The position numbers and the translations under genes were made by a program. Under the pieces are notes generated by a model. That model was not told the origin of the DNA and did no database searches. It saw only the letters and a program-made list of their open reading frames with translations. This document shows, in pieces, positions 8,234 to 16,211 of a stretch of 34,304 bases of DNA; the stretch's first letter is position 1; each line of letters begins with the position of its first letter. Source of the stretch: Candidatus Zhuqueibacterota bacterium (GTDB taxonomy: Bacteria; Zhuqueibacterota; Zhuqueibacteria; Residuimicrobiales; Krinioviventaceae); the NCBI GenBank assembly GCA_016928775.1, contig JAFGKD010000097.1:1-34304 (forward strand). The letters run 5' to 3'.

Positions 8234-9730
8234 TTATTTTTTTGAATTCAAGATCGCATAGTCAACTTTATTGCCTGTGCTGAACATTGGCCAGCTTGGC
8301 ACAGCAATAGGATAAGGAACTCGATTCTGCATCACAAACAGTTGCGTTTTGGACAATTCCAGCTTTTCAAATTCTTCCATATTGACTTTGATAATATCAT
8401 GATATTTTGTTCGCAGTTCTTGCAAATAGTCGTTAAATGCTTTTTGCAATTTTTGCTGACGATAGGGATCTGTGGTATCAGGCAAAGCGGCGCCCAAACG
8501 TTTGAGTGTTTGGTCACGTTCATACGTCGCCAAAAGGGCGTCATGCCACATCTCAACCGTACGTTGTACTTGCACATCTTTATCCAAACCGTCTGTATAA
8601 GCTTCTTTATTGAGATAGTGATCCCGCACCAGGTCGGCAACCGCGATTCTAAATTGCTCGTAAAATTGACTCTTGCTGGCAACTTGTTTACGATACACCA
8701 GAGGATGCGAGGCAACAGCTTGACGAAAATCAGCGACTGTCCAGGTCACGCCATCGATGGTAAAAAACGGTTGCTGGAGAATAGCTTCTTCGGTCGGCAA
8801 ATCGGCAACAGTCAAAGTGCTGTCCTCAACCTGCCAGAATCGCTGCATGACCAAATCTTTTGCTTCCGGATCATTCGCCGCCCGCATATCAAAAATGAAA
8901 TCCGCCATTTTTTTGAATACATCGACGTCAAATTTTATCTCTTTTCCCCGCATGACCTCGCGCATATAGGCATCCCAGGCCAGCGTTGCCTTGTTCAAGG
9001 TTGTCTTTTCAATGACTTCCTTGTGGCGCAATTCGGCATCAAATCCACCCATTAACAACACATCTTTCCAGTTCACCACTTTCATCCAGATCCATTGCCC
9101 ATGATCCAGCGGAATCGGGCCGATCACACTATCCACCGCCACGCGGCTGGAATAGAGCGCCTCGTGGATATTGACGTGATCCGGGTCTTTCCATTTGACA
9201 CTCCACGTCGGCCGCTGATCCGTATCCCAGGCATTATTAAAAATCTGCAACGCGGAATCTGGATTCGCCTGCACTTTGTTGCGAAAGGCGCGGGCTATTG
9301 AATCATCATAAATCGAATAGAATTCAAGATCATATTCGCGTTGAGACAGGATGTATCTTTTATTAATTTCATTGGAATCCAGTTGTACGGTATTATAGGC
9401 TTTTTCGTAAAAAAGTCGTTCGCGCATTTTCTGTTCCTGGATGCCCTTGATATAGCTATGAAAATTCTCATTCTGCGCCAGTTCACTCTCTTCGCCATGC
9501 TCCAACACAAACAGCTTTTCCATAATCAAATTATTGAGTAGCATTTTTTCAAGATTTCGATCATGGCGCGGAAAGTTGGGGTGGGTGGTGAATTCCCCAC
9601 GATATAAAAATTCTTTGGTCGTAATATGTTTGTCCCCGACTTGAATCAATGCATCTTCAGGGAGTTTATTCCTGGCGCAAAACAGTAAAAGAGCGAGCAG
9701 AAGTGCCGTCCCTAACAAGTAACGTTTCAT
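8234..9730 (-). CDS. SurA/PrsA-like foldase (parvulin-type peptidyl-prolyl isomerase family, divergent)
   Basis: 498 residues. The hydrophobic N-terminus (MKRYLLGTALLLALLLFC) suggests export, perhaps as a lipoprotein at Cys18, but Phe at position -1 is unusual for a lipobox. Residues about 25-150 resemble the SurA N-terminal chaperone domain (VGDKHITTKEFLYR, LLNNLIMEKLFVLEH). Residues about 155-225 look like a degenerate PpiC/parvulin domain (VIGPIPLDHGQWIWMKVVNW). A second, similar helical-rich part follows (TIDGVTWTVADFRQAV, LVRDHYLNKEAY). I infer a periplasmic chaperone for secreted or outer-membrane proteins. The isomerase active-site residues are not obvious, so catalysis is doubtful. 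The ATG at 9730 has GAGG about 10 nt upstream. Confidence 0.7.
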   Translation of the reverse strand: MKRYLLGTALLLALLLFCARNKLPEDALIQVGDKHITTKEFLYRGEFTTHPNFPRHDRNLEKMLLNNLIMEKLFVLEHGEESELAQNENFHSYIKGIQEQKMRERLFYEKAYNTVQLDSNEINKRYILSQREYDLEFYSIYDDSIARAFRNKVQANPDSALQIFNNAWDTDQRPTWSVKWKDPDHVNIHEALYSSRVAVDSVIGPIPLDHGQWIWMKVVNWKDVLLMGGFDAELRHKEVIEKTTLNKATLAWDAYMREVMRGKEIKFDVDVFKKMADFIFDMRAANDPEAKDLVMQRFWQVEDSTLTVADLPTEEAILQQPFFTIDGVTWTVADFRQAVASHPLVYRKQVASKSQFYEQFRIAVADLVRDHYLNKEAYTDGLDKDVQVQRTVEMWHDALLATYERDQTLKRLGAALPDTTDPYRQQKLQKAFNDYLQELRTKYHDIIKVNMEEFEKLELSKTQLFVMQNRVPYPIAVPSWPMFSTGNKVDYAILNSKK

Positions 9731-9999
9731 AAGTGCAAGACCTCTTTGTTATTGTGTGTCATTCCGAGTCGGACAAGATAACAAATTTTTCGAAAATTAA
9801 AAGAATTTATTTTTACGCTCATCGGCCCAGGATAGATATCCTGCGTCTCGGACAATAGAGCGGGATATTTATGCCGATAATCTGCATAAATTGCAATAAT
9901 CTCGATTTTTTCAATGCCTGTTTTTTCTCCTTGTGTGCTGGGTGAATTTTCCGTGTCCTGCAAAAATGAGTCAGTGATAAGCCCAATCTCAATCGTCAA
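9727..9999 (-). other. Doubtful 90-codon open frame overlapping the foldase start; contains repeat DNA
   Basis: An open frame with a TTG start at 9999 (AGGAAA close upstream) ends in TGA overlapping the foldase ATG (ATGA arrangement), which would permit translational coupling. I do not recognise the product. Its middle is encoded by a block that recurs, inverted, near 34100, so the coding look may come from a dispersed repeat. Codon content shows no family motif, signal peptide or membrane helix. I lean towards non-coding leader or repeat DNA. Confidence 0.25.
9849..9872 (-). repeat. 24-bp repeat core, copy 1 (inverted relative to copy 2)
   Basis: Read on the minus strand, these 24 bases are identical to positions 34098-34121 on the plus strand. 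The block includes TATCCCGCTCTATTGTCCG. Weaker similarity continues for about 30 bp beyond the core (GGATATCTATCC here, GGGATGGATATTT in the other copy). An exact 24-base match in two intergenic places 24 kb apart is unlikely by chance and indicates a dispersed repeat family. Confidence 0.75.
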
Positions 10000-10041
10000 G
10001 CTTTTTCCTGCATCCAGTAATTGAGATATAGGTAATGGTCA

Positions 10042-10193
10042 GGCGGTGCGAGAGAGGACTAAAATTCTTTTCAGTTTTGTTACGTGGCAAAAGCTCTTGT
10101 CGAAGTGACGACTTTTTTCGACAGTCTTTTAAAGTTCAAGCCTGAACACCTGAAACTGAGGTCGCACCGGCAGGCAATCAAATCCCTTTGATT
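10042..10193. other. Structured intergenic DNA upstream of the zinc-ribbon gene
   Basis: Three nested or adjacent dyads are visible. The outer pair GGCGGTGCGA (10042-10051) and TCGCACCGGC (10162-10171) has one mismatch. Inside it, TGTCGAA (10098-10104) pairs with TTCGACA (10117-10123). A third hairpin, AATCAAA-TCCC-TTTGATT, covers 10176-10193. The block does not match tRNA, SRP RNA or tmRNA features I know. It may be a repeat element, a small RNA or a structured leader. Confidence 0.35.
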
Positions 10194-10217
10194 TGTCCTT
10201 TATTTTTATTATATATA
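10188..10217 (+). promoter_or_regulatory. Candidate promoter for the zinc-ribbon gene
   Basis: TTGATT at 10188-10193 and TATATA at 10212-10217 are separated by 18 bp and lie about 45 bp before the ATG at 10261, in AT-rich DNA. The first box overlaps the right arm of a small hairpin. The call rests on consensus resemblance only. Confidence 0.35.
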
Positions 10218-10260
10218 AGCACTGAAAAATTTACAATCGTTAAACAAAAGGGATTTACAC

Positions 10261-10704
10261 ATGTCGGAGTCAAAAAAGATACAAGTCGGTGACGAAATAG
10301 AAGCCATGTGCGGTGCGTGCAAAGATGCTACCGTGCATGTTGTGGAAGTGATTAAAGATGGCAAGATCACCAAAGTGATGTGCAAGAGCTGTCTCAACTC
10401 GCATCGTTATCGAAAGCCAGTCTCAGCGGGAGAAAAAAAGGTGGTGAAAAAAGCCGGCAAAAAATCGACAAAAAAAGCACCGGCAAAAACAAAGGAACAG
10501 CGTAAATGGTCTCGCGTTATGGCCAAAGTGGAGGGTGAGGAGCCACAGAATTACGACATGAGCGGTGAGTACAAGGAGAACGATGTCATCGATCACTCCA
10601 AATTCGGTGTGGGCGTGGTCTCCGAGGTCATCGATCCCACCAAGATGTCGGTCGTTTTTGAGGAAGGTCAAAAAACCCTCGTGCACAATCGCGACGACGC
10701 TTAG
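10261..10704 (+). CDS. Small zinc-ribbon protein with Lys-rich linker and SH3/CarD-like C-terminal domain
   Basis: 147 residues in three parts. Residues 9-50 form a zinc-ribbon-like unit with C17-x2-C20 and C41-x2-C44 (CGAC, CKSC). Residues about 55-82 are a strongly basic linker (KKVVKKAGKKSTKKAPAK). Residues about 100-145 form a small beta-barrel-like domain (DVIDHSKFGVGVVSEVI, MSVVFEEGQKTLVHNR) resembling CarD/KOW-like folds. Proteins of this layout occur as uncharacterised small proteins in Deltaproteobacteria and FCB genomes. The zinc site plus basic linker suggests nucleic-acid or RNA-polymerase contact, but that is inference. It stands alone in front of a strong terminator that it shares with the convergent acyl-CoA ligase gene. 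Confidence 0.75.
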   Translation: MSESKKIQVGDEIEAMCGACKDATVHVVEVIKDGKITKVMCKSCLNSHRYRKPVSAGEKKVVKKAGKKSTKKAPAKTKEQRKWSRVMAKVEGEEPQNYDMSGEYKENDVIDHSKFGVGVVSEVIDPTKMSVVFEEGQKTLVHNRDDA

Positions 10705-10719
10705 CAAGTATAATCAACA

Positions 10720-10757
10720 CAAAAAAAAAGCCGCTGCTCACGCAGCGGCTTTTTTTT
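10720..10757. terminator. Bidirectional rho-independent terminator between convergent genes
   Basis: A perfect 9-bp stem (AGCCGCTGC at 10729-10737 and GCAGCGGCT at 10742-10750) with a TCAC loop is flanked by an A-run on the left and a T-run on the right. It therefore works in both directions and serves the zinc-ribbon gene (plus) and the acyl-CoA ligase gene (minus), whose stop codon lies inside the T-run. Confidence 0.93.
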
Positions 10758-12420
10758 ATGAATTTGTATACAGATAGCGCTTTATTTTTTTGGTCGGTGT
10801 TTTGACAAATTCTTCCGGCTGCTCGATGATCTTGTGAATTCGCGAATAGGATGCGACGCTCGAATTGACATTTTTCTTGATATCTTCCAGGATGTTTTGA
10901 ACAATTTTCGACGCCTCTCCCTCATCCATTTTCGAAGTGCCGTGCTCTTTGTCAATGGCATCATAATCCAGATGAACGCGCGCGACAATTCGACCTTCAC
11001 TTTCATAAACCAATGCTTCCAGCACAAAGTTGTTTTGCGAGACATGAAACTCAATTTCTTCAGGATAAATATTTTCGCCACTCGGCCCTACAATGAGATT
11101 TTTCGAGCGCCCTTTGATGAACAGATAGCCGTCTTTATCGATATAACCCTTGTCACCGGTGATGAGCCAGCCATCCTCGGTAAAGGTATTTTTCGTCGCT
11201 TCCTCGTTTTTATAATAGCCCACCATAATATTGGGGCCTGTGGCAACGATCTCACCGATGCCGGTTTCAGGATCGGGATCATCAATTCTGATCTGAACAT
11301 CCTTGACAACTTTGCCGGCTGAACCGGCTCGTTGCTGACCGACCGGACTGACTGTGAGTATGGGAGCCGACTCGGACAAGCCGTAGCCGGTGATATAAGG
11401 AAATCCACCTTCGGTTAAAAAAGTTTCCACTTCCGGAGGTGTCGCGGCGCCGCCAAAGACCATAAATCTCAGGTTTCCGCCAAAAGCTTCATATAATTTT
11501 TTGCCGGCAATCTTGTGCACCAGCTTGCGAGTGGGGCCAAAGTTGTGTAAAAATTTCGTCGCCGCTTTGGCATTTATTTCACCCAATACTTTTTTCTTGT
11601 AGACTTTTTCCATGATCAATGGTACTGAAAGGATCATCGTCGGTTTGATCTTTGCCACAGCGGGCAACAGTGTTTGTGCTGTTGGCAATCCCTTGATATA
11701 ATATACCTTGGCGCCAACAATGAACGGCGTGATAAAACCGCACGTTGACTCATAAGAATGCGACATCGGTAAAATGGACAATAGTTTGTCTCTTTCCGAG
11801 ACATCGATTACATCAATGGCCGAGAGCGCATTTGAAATGATGTTTTTGTGCGTGAGCATGACGCCCTTGGAATGGCCGGTTGTGCCGGATGTGTATAAAA
11901 TTTCGAGCAGATCATCCTCTTCGATATCCACATCAATTTCTTCATCCATGGCAGCACCCTGTTCAAGGACCTGAGTGAGCGTGACAACATCTTTGCTATC
12001 CAGTTTCTGCGGCTCATCATCGAGGACAACAATGTAATTGAGGGTCGGGAACTGGTTATCCAGGATTTTGTGAAAAAGTTTTGAGGATACGAACAGCACC
12101 TTGGCGTCCGAGTTTTTCAAAATATGGTGAACTTCGGATTTGTGAAAATCGGGCAGGATGGGCACATCAATGCCTCCCATCGTCCCAACGGCGATATATG
12201 CAACACCCCATGCCGGACTGTTTTCGCCGAGCAGGGCGACGCGATCACCTTTTTTTACACCTTGTTTGTGCAGCACGCGTTGAATGGCTTTCGCCTTGTC
12301 AATTACATCTCCGATGGTAAACGGCTCTTCGTCCACAAATGAGAACTGAACTTCATCGAGATTCCCCTCTTCACGCGCCTTGAACACCTGGGTAAGGGTT
12401 AATTTTTCGAGGTTTATCAT
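10756..12420 (-). CDS. Long-chain fatty acid-CoA ligase (AMP-binding family)
   Basis: 554 residues from the chosen start. The adenylation signature LYTSGTTGHSKGVMLTHKN lies near residue 175. It is followed by YGLSESAP, the GWLITGDKGYIDKDGYLFIKG region and the hinge GRSKNLIVGPSGENIYPEEIE, all typical of acyl-CoA synthetases. The enzyme activates a fatty acid with ATP and joins it to CoA for lipid synthesis or degradation. The frame is open up to 12498, but GGGAGAG six bases before the ATG at 12420 (MINLEKLTL) marks that as the start. Its stop codon lies in the shared terminator. It is monocistronic, and its exact chain-length preference cannot be told. Confidence 0.92.
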   Translation of the reverse strand: MINLEKLTLTQVFKAREEGNLDEVQFSFVDEEPFTIGDVIDKAKAIQRVLHKQGVKKGDRVALLGENSPAWGVAYIAVGTMGGIDVPILPDFHKSEVHHILKNSDAKVLFVSSKLFHKILDNQFPTLNYIVVLDDEPQKLDSKDVVTLTQVLEQGAAMDEEIDVDIEEDDLLEILYTSGTTGHSKGVMLTHKNIISNALSAIDVIDVSERDKLLSILPMSHSYESTCGFITPFIVGAKVYYIKGLPTAQTLLPAVAKIKPTMILSVPLIMEKVYKKKVLGEINAKAATKFLHNFGPTRKLVHKIAGKKLYEAFGGNLRFMVFGGAATPPEVETFLTEGGFPYITGYGLSESAPILTVSPVGQQRAGSAGKVVKDVQIRIDDPDPETGIGEIVATGPNIMVGYYKNEEATKNTFTEDGWLITGDKGYIDKDGYLFIKGRSKNLIVGPSGENIYPEEIEFHVSQNNFVLEALVYESEGRIVARVHLDYDAIDKEHGTSKMDEGEASKIVQNILEDIKKNVNSSVASYSRIHKIIEQPEEFVKTPTKKIKRYLYTNS

Positions 12421-12518
12421 CACATCTCTCCCAAAATTATAGTGAATGACCTTCACGTCCTTTTTCTGAAATGAACAAAATCCATTGCTGAAAGTCAAGC
12501 ACCTTTTGAATAATGTTC

Positions 12519-12557
12519 AAAAAAAAACCGATATCAGGTGGACATCGGTTCTTCTTT
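12519..12557 (-). terminator. Rho-independent terminator of the ffh-rplS operon
   Basis: On the minus strand, AACCGATGTC and GATATCGGTT pair across a short CACCT loop (one mismatch) and are followed by eight T residues. It lies about 45 bp past the rplS stop codon, as expected for the end of the operon. Confidence 0.88.
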
Positions 12558-12593
12558 GGTTATACGGCAAAAAGGCAAGATAGCGCACGTTTA

Positions 12594-12941
12594 TCAGACG
12601 CGCCGTTTTTCATCAATTCTCGCCGCTTTGCCGCGCAACCGGCGAAGATAGTACAGTTTTGCCCGGCGAACTTTGCCTTCGCGCAAACGCTCAATCTTGG
12701 CAATATTGGGTGAATGGAGCGGGAAAATTCGTTCAACACCAACACCGTTCGAGATTTTCCGAATGGTAAATGTCTCACTCATGCCGGCGCCGCGGCGATT
12801 GATCACCACGCCCTGAAAAACCTGAATTCGTTCCTTATCGCCTTCAATCACTTTGACGTGAACGTTTAGCGTATCACCCGAGTGGAATTCGGGAATATCA
12901 CTCTTGAGCTGTGCTGCAGATACAGCATCGACTTTGTTCAT
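12594..12941 (-). CDS. rplS: 50S ribosomal protein L19 (bL19)
   Basis: 115 residues, normal length for bL19. Family hallmarks are FHSGDTLNVHVKVIEGDKERIQVFQGVVI, NRRGAGMSETFTIRKIS, GVGVERIFPLHSP, and the C-terminal RRAKLYYLR with its basic end (LRGKAARIDEKRRV). The protein sits at the 30S-50S interface. An in-frame GTG lies one codon earlier, but the strong GAGGAGG site is best spaced for the ATG at 12941. It is the last gene of the operon, next to trmD as in most bacteria. Confidence 0.97.
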   Translation of the reverse strand: MNKVDAVSAAQLKSDIPEFHSGDTLNVHVKVIEGDKERIQVFQGVVINRRGAGMSETFTIRKISNGVGVERIFPLHSPNIAKIERLREGKVRRAKLYYLRRLRGKAARIDEKRRV

Positions 12942-12970
12942 CACTTCCTCCTCAAAAAGAAGGGTTATAA

Positions 12971-13669
12971 TTATTCTTCATTTTCACAATACTTTTGGTA
13001 GAGATCATACCGACGTGCTTTGGTTATTTCGAGCGCTTTTTTTTGTCGCCAATTTTCAATCTCACCGTGATTGCCGCTCACCAGCACACTCGGTACTTTT
13101 TTTCCCCGAAATGTCTCGGGGCGTGTATAATGCGGATGATCCAGCAAACCCGTTTGAAATGAATCGGTGACCGCTGAATCGATATCGCCAATCACACCGG
13201 GCAGTAACCGCACCACTGAATCAATGATTATCATGGCGGCCAGCTCGCCGCCAGTGATCACGTAATCGCCGATGGATATCTCTTCATCAACGAGCTCGTC
13301 GATGACGCGTTGATCAATGCCTTTATAATGACCGCACAATAAAACCAAAGCGTTTCGCAAGGACATCTCGACCGCTTTTTGCTGATCATAGCGTGAGCCG
13401 GATGGCGTCAGCAAGGTGACTTTGTCCGGCAAATCATACTGTGCGAACACACTCTCGATGCACCGGAAAATTGGATCCGGTTTGAGGATCATGCCCGGCC
13501 CGCCACCGTACGGATAATCATCAATTTGCTGATGTTTATCCGTGGCATAATCTCGAATATGATGCAAATGGATCTTTACACTCTGTTTTTCAATTGCCCT
13601 TTTCAGAATGCTTTCGCTCAAAAAACCGTCGAACATCTTGGGAAAAGCTGTTATAACGTGAATATGCAC
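12971..13669 (-). CDS. trmD: tRNA (guanine-37-N1)-methyltransferase
   Basis: 232 residues. It methylates G37 of tRNAs next to the anticodon, using S-adenosylmethionine through a trefoil knot. TrmD motifs are present: FPKMFDGFLSESI, DYPYGGGPGMIL, LLTPSGSRYDQQ, LLCGHYKGIDQRV, EEISIGDYVITGGELAAM, and LDHPHYTRPETFRGKKVPSVLVSGNH. It starts with GTG, with AGGAG six bases upstream. It follows rimM by 16 bp and precedes rplS by about 29 bp, the standard order. Confidence 0.98.
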   Translation of the reverse strand: MHIHVITAFPKMFDGFLSESILKRAIEKQSVKIHLHHIRDYATDKHQQIDDYPYGGGPGMILKPDPIFRCIESVFAQYDLPDKVTLLTPSGSRYDQQKAVEMSLRNALVLLCGHYKGIDQRVIDELVDEEISIGDYVITGGELAAMIIIDSVVRLLPGVIGDIDSAVTDSFQTGLLDHPHYTRPETFRGKKVPSVLVSGNHGEIENWRQKKALEITKARRYDLYQKYCENEE

Positions 13670-13685
13670 GTTCTTCTCCTCAGGG

Positions 13686-14213
13686 CTAATCTAACAATCC
13701 TTCAATCGGATTGATGACAATCCTGCCACTGTCGAGGTTTACATCTTTGACAATAGCAGGCACATCCGGCAGCAAAAGCTCACGCTTTTTGTATTCGACA
13801 ACAAACAGGCCGTTTGCCGGACATTCTTGATAATCTGTGACCCTCCCCACATAGTCACCTTTTTTCGTATAGACCTCCATGCCAATGAGATCATAAATAT
13901 AAATAGATCCATCCGTTAATGGCATGGTTTGATCAACCGGGATAAAAAGATACTGATTTCTCAACTCATCCGCCAGTTCTCTCGTATTTATGCCATCCAA
14001 TGTTAGAATGACGAACTTGTTTTGAAATTCTACGCTAATTATCTGAAAAATATCACCCGGTTGATCTTCCGGACCGAGAAAAACATATTTCAGCAGTGTG
14101 TAGCGATTTGGATCATCGGTGATCGCTTCGACTTTGACAGCGCCCCGCTCGCCATGGGGTTTAATAATTCGCCCGACAATCACATAATCGAGTTTTGCAG
14201 GTCCGGGGGGCAT
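13686..14213 (-). CDS. rimM: 16S rRNA processing protein RimM
   Basis: 175 residues. It assists late 30S maturation and binds uS19. The N-terminal RimM domain is seen as VIVGRIIKPHGERGAVKVEAITDDPNRY, and the PRC-barrel C-terminal domain as IYIYDLIGMEVYTKKGDYVGRVTDY, LFVVEYKKRELLLPDVPAIVKDVN. It lies 38 bp after rpsP and 16 bp before trmD. No strong ribosome site precedes the ATG. The KH-domain gene (khpA), which often sits between rpsP and rimM, is not here. Confidence 0.96.
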   Translation of the reverse strand: MPPGPAKLDYVIVGRIIKPHGERGAVKVEAITDDPNRYTLLKYVFLGPEDQPGDIFQIISVEFQNKFVILTLDGINTRELADELRNQYLFIPVDQTMPLTDGSIYIYDLIGMEVYTKKGDYVGRVTDYQECPANGLFVVEYKKRELLLPDVPAIVKDVNLDSGRIVINPIEGLLD

Positions 14214-14251
14214 GGCTGATCAACCGCTTCTACTTATTCTACTTATTCTGC

Positions 14252-14773
14252 TTAGTCTGCGGTTTCTTGTTTGGTTTCTTCCTCGGATGTTTCGGCTTCT
14301 ATCGTATCCGCCTCTTCGTCTATTGCTTTAGATTCTTCTTCGGTCTCTGCGTTATCTTCGGCCCTGGTGGTCGCTTTCTTTTCCTCTTTAGATGTGCCGC
14401 TTTCCTGGCGTTTTTGCATCGCGGCCAATGCTTCAACCTTTTTCAGACGCTCCTCTTTGATCACTTGCCATTTCTTATACTCGAGCTCGATTTCTTCTTC
14501 GCTCAAACCACGTTTGCGCAGATCATGTTCAAACAGGATACCTGCCTTGCGTAAAAATGACCGAACGGTCTGGGACGGCTGCGCTCCGAGTGCAAGCCAT
14601 TTCAGCGCCAATTCCTTATCAATATCAATTTCAGCCGGATGTGTCAATGGATTGTAGGTACCAATTTTTTCCAGGTATTTGCCATCGCGACGCGTCCGGG
14701 AATCGGTAGCCACTATTCTGTAAAAGGGACGTTTTTTGCGACCCATGCGGGTCAGTCTCAGTTTAACAGACAA
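14252..14773 (-). CDS. rpsP: 30S ribosomal protein S16 (bS16) with acidic C-terminal extension
   Basis: 173 residues, about twice the usual 80-90. The core (VKLRLTRMGRKKRPFYRIV, SRTRRDGKYLEKIGTYNP, ALKWLALGAQPSQTVR) is complete within about the first 85 residues. A helical, then strongly acidic tail rich in E, T and A follows (EEKKATTRAEDNAE, ETSEEETKQETAD). Extended S16 proteins are common in FCB lineages. The start is TTG at 14773, fixed by GGAGG eight bases upstream and by the match to family N-termini; the next ATG would remove the first strand. It begins 18 bp after ffh. Confidence 0.96.
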   Translation of the reverse strand: MSVKLRLTRMGRKKRPFYRIVATDSRTRRDGKYLEKIGTYNPLTHPAEIDIDKELALKWLALGAQPSQTVRSFLRKAGILFEHDLRKRGLSEEEIELEYKKWQVIKEERLKKVEALAAMQKRQESGTSKEEKKATTRAEDNAETEEESKAIDEEADTIEAETSEEETKQETAD

Positions 14774-14791
14774 TGAAATTGCCTCCTTTAT

Positions 14792-16111
14792 TTAAAATCC
14801 AAGCGGCATGCGCATACGCCCGCCGCCTCTGTTCATTTGCTTCATCATTTTGCGCATCATGGTAAATTGATTGAGCAAACGGTTCACCTCCTGAACCGAG
14901 GTGCCACTCCCGCGTGCAATGCGCTTGCGACGACTCCCGTTGATGATATGCGGAGATCGTCGTTCGTCGGTGGTCATCGAGTTGATGATGGCTTCAACGC
15001 GCACAAGCGCACCCTCGTCGACGTTTAGATTCTTCAGTGCCTTGTTTTGCGCTCCCGGTATCATCGACAAAATATCCTGCAGCGGTCCCATTTTTTTGAT
15101 CTGCTGTAACTGATCAAAAAAGTCTTCCAGGGTGAACTCTTGACGCCTCAGGCGTTTTTCTAATGTGGCCGCTTTCTCCTGATCGATCGTCTCCTGGGCG
15201 CGTTCAACCAGCGAAACCACATCACCCATACCGAGAATGCGCGATGCGATCCGATCCGGATGAAATGTCTCGAGCTGCTCCACTTTTTCACCAGTGCTGA
15301 TGAATTTGATCGGTTTGTTGGTGACCGCTCGAATGGATAGCGCTGCACCGCCACGCGCATCCCCATCCATTTTGGTGAGTACAACGCCATCAAAATCCAG
15401 ATATTCGGCAAAAGCCTTTGCTGATTTCACCGCATCCTGGCCGGTCATCGCATCGGCGACGAACAGGATTTCACTCGGCTTGACGGTGTTCTTGATATTC
15501 TTTACTTCCTGCATCATTTTTTCATCAATATGCAGTCGCCCAGCCGTATCAATGATCACGGTGTCCATCATGTGTTTGCGGGCATAGTCGATGCCATTTT
15601 TCGCAATTGTGAGGGCATCCTGAATATCCTCCGCATGAACAGGCACATTGATGGCATTGCCCACCAGTTTGAGCTGATCGATAGCGGCAGGTCGATAGAT
15701 ATCAGCAGCCACCAGCAAGGGATTGCGCCCTTTTTTGCGAAAATGAAACGCCAGTTTGCCGGCAAGGGTTGTTTTTCCGGAACCCTGTAAACCACATAAC
15801 ATCAGCACACCCGGAAGCGCATTGCCGAAATTGACGGGTACGTCTTTTTCACCCATCAGTTTGGCTAACTCATCATGGATGATCTTGACAACCATTTGTC
15901 CAGGTGTGATGCTTTTGATCACCTCCTGGCCGAGTGCGCGTTGCTCAACATCATTTATAAATTGTTTGGCGACTTTGTAATTAACATCCGCTTCGAGCAG
16001 GGCGCGCCGTATATCGCGCATACTGTCAGCAATATTTTTCTCAGTAAGTTTTCCATGTCCTTTCAGCTTTCGAAGGACACCATCCAGTTTGTCGCCAAGT
16101 TCTTGTAACAT
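14792..16111 (-). CDS. ffh: Signal recognition particle GTPase
   Basis: 439 residues, normal length. It binds signal sequences and 4.5S RNA and delivers ribosomes to the membrane through FtsY. The N-domain helix bundle covers about residues 1-90. The G-domain has GLQGSGKTTLAGKLA, the DTAGRLHIDEKMM box and TKMDGDARGGAALS. The M-domain is rich in Met and Lys (MGPLQDILSMIPG, SRRKRIARGSG, MMRKMMKQMNRGGG). It is first in the operon; a promoter candidate lies about 45 bp upstream. No clear Shine-Dalgarno site precedes the ATG. Confidence 0.98.
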   Translation of the reverse strand: MLQELGDKLDGVLRKLKGHGKLTEKNIADSMRDIRRALLEADVNYKVAKQFINDVEQRALGQEVIKSITPGQMVVKIIHDELAKLMGEKDVPVNFGNALPGVLMLCGLQGSGKTTLAGKLAFHFRKKGRNPLLVAADIYRPAAIDQLKLVGNAINVPVHAEDIQDALTIAKNGIDYARKHMMDTVIIDTAGRLHIDEKMMQEVKNIKNTVKPSEILFVADAMTGQDAVKSAKAFAEYLDFDGVVLTKMDGDARGGAALSIRAVTNKPIKFISTGEKVEQLETFHPDRIASRILGMGDVVSLVERAQETIDQEKAATLEKRLRRQEFTLEDFFDQLQQIKKMGPLQDILSMIPGAQNKALKNLNVDEGALVRVEAIINSMTTDERRSPHIINGSRRKRIARGSGTSVQEVNRLLNQFTMMRKMMKQMNRGGGRMRMPLGF

Positions 16112-16153
16112 ATATAGGGCTGCGATTTAAAAAGTTAGAATACGCAAAGCCGA

Positions 16154-16184
16154 CAAATTTAACGAAAAATTAATAGGTTTGCAA
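16154..16184 (-). promoter_or_regulatory. Candidate Bacteroidetes-type promoter for the ffh operon
   Basis: On the minus strand TTG (16184-16182) is followed by exactly 20 bases and then TAAATTTG (16161-16154). This fits the Bacteroidetes housekeeping consensus TTG-N19-21-TAnnTTTG. It also reads as TTGCAA-N17-TAAATT for a classical sigma-70 site. It lies about 43 bp before the ffh ATG, leaving a leader of about 35 nt. Confidence 0.55.
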
Positions 16185-16211
16185 GATATTTTTGGACGGA
16201 TAATGATACAG

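Noticed and set aside
8342..9055. 237-codon plus-strand open frame
   Set aside because: It lies wholly opposite the foldase gene, has no recognisable motif, and the minus-strand frame carries signal peptide and family features.
10042..10171. Possible SRP RNA or tmRNA in the structured region before the zinc-ribbon gene
   Set aside because: The conserved SRP domain IV and tmRNA end signatures are absent.
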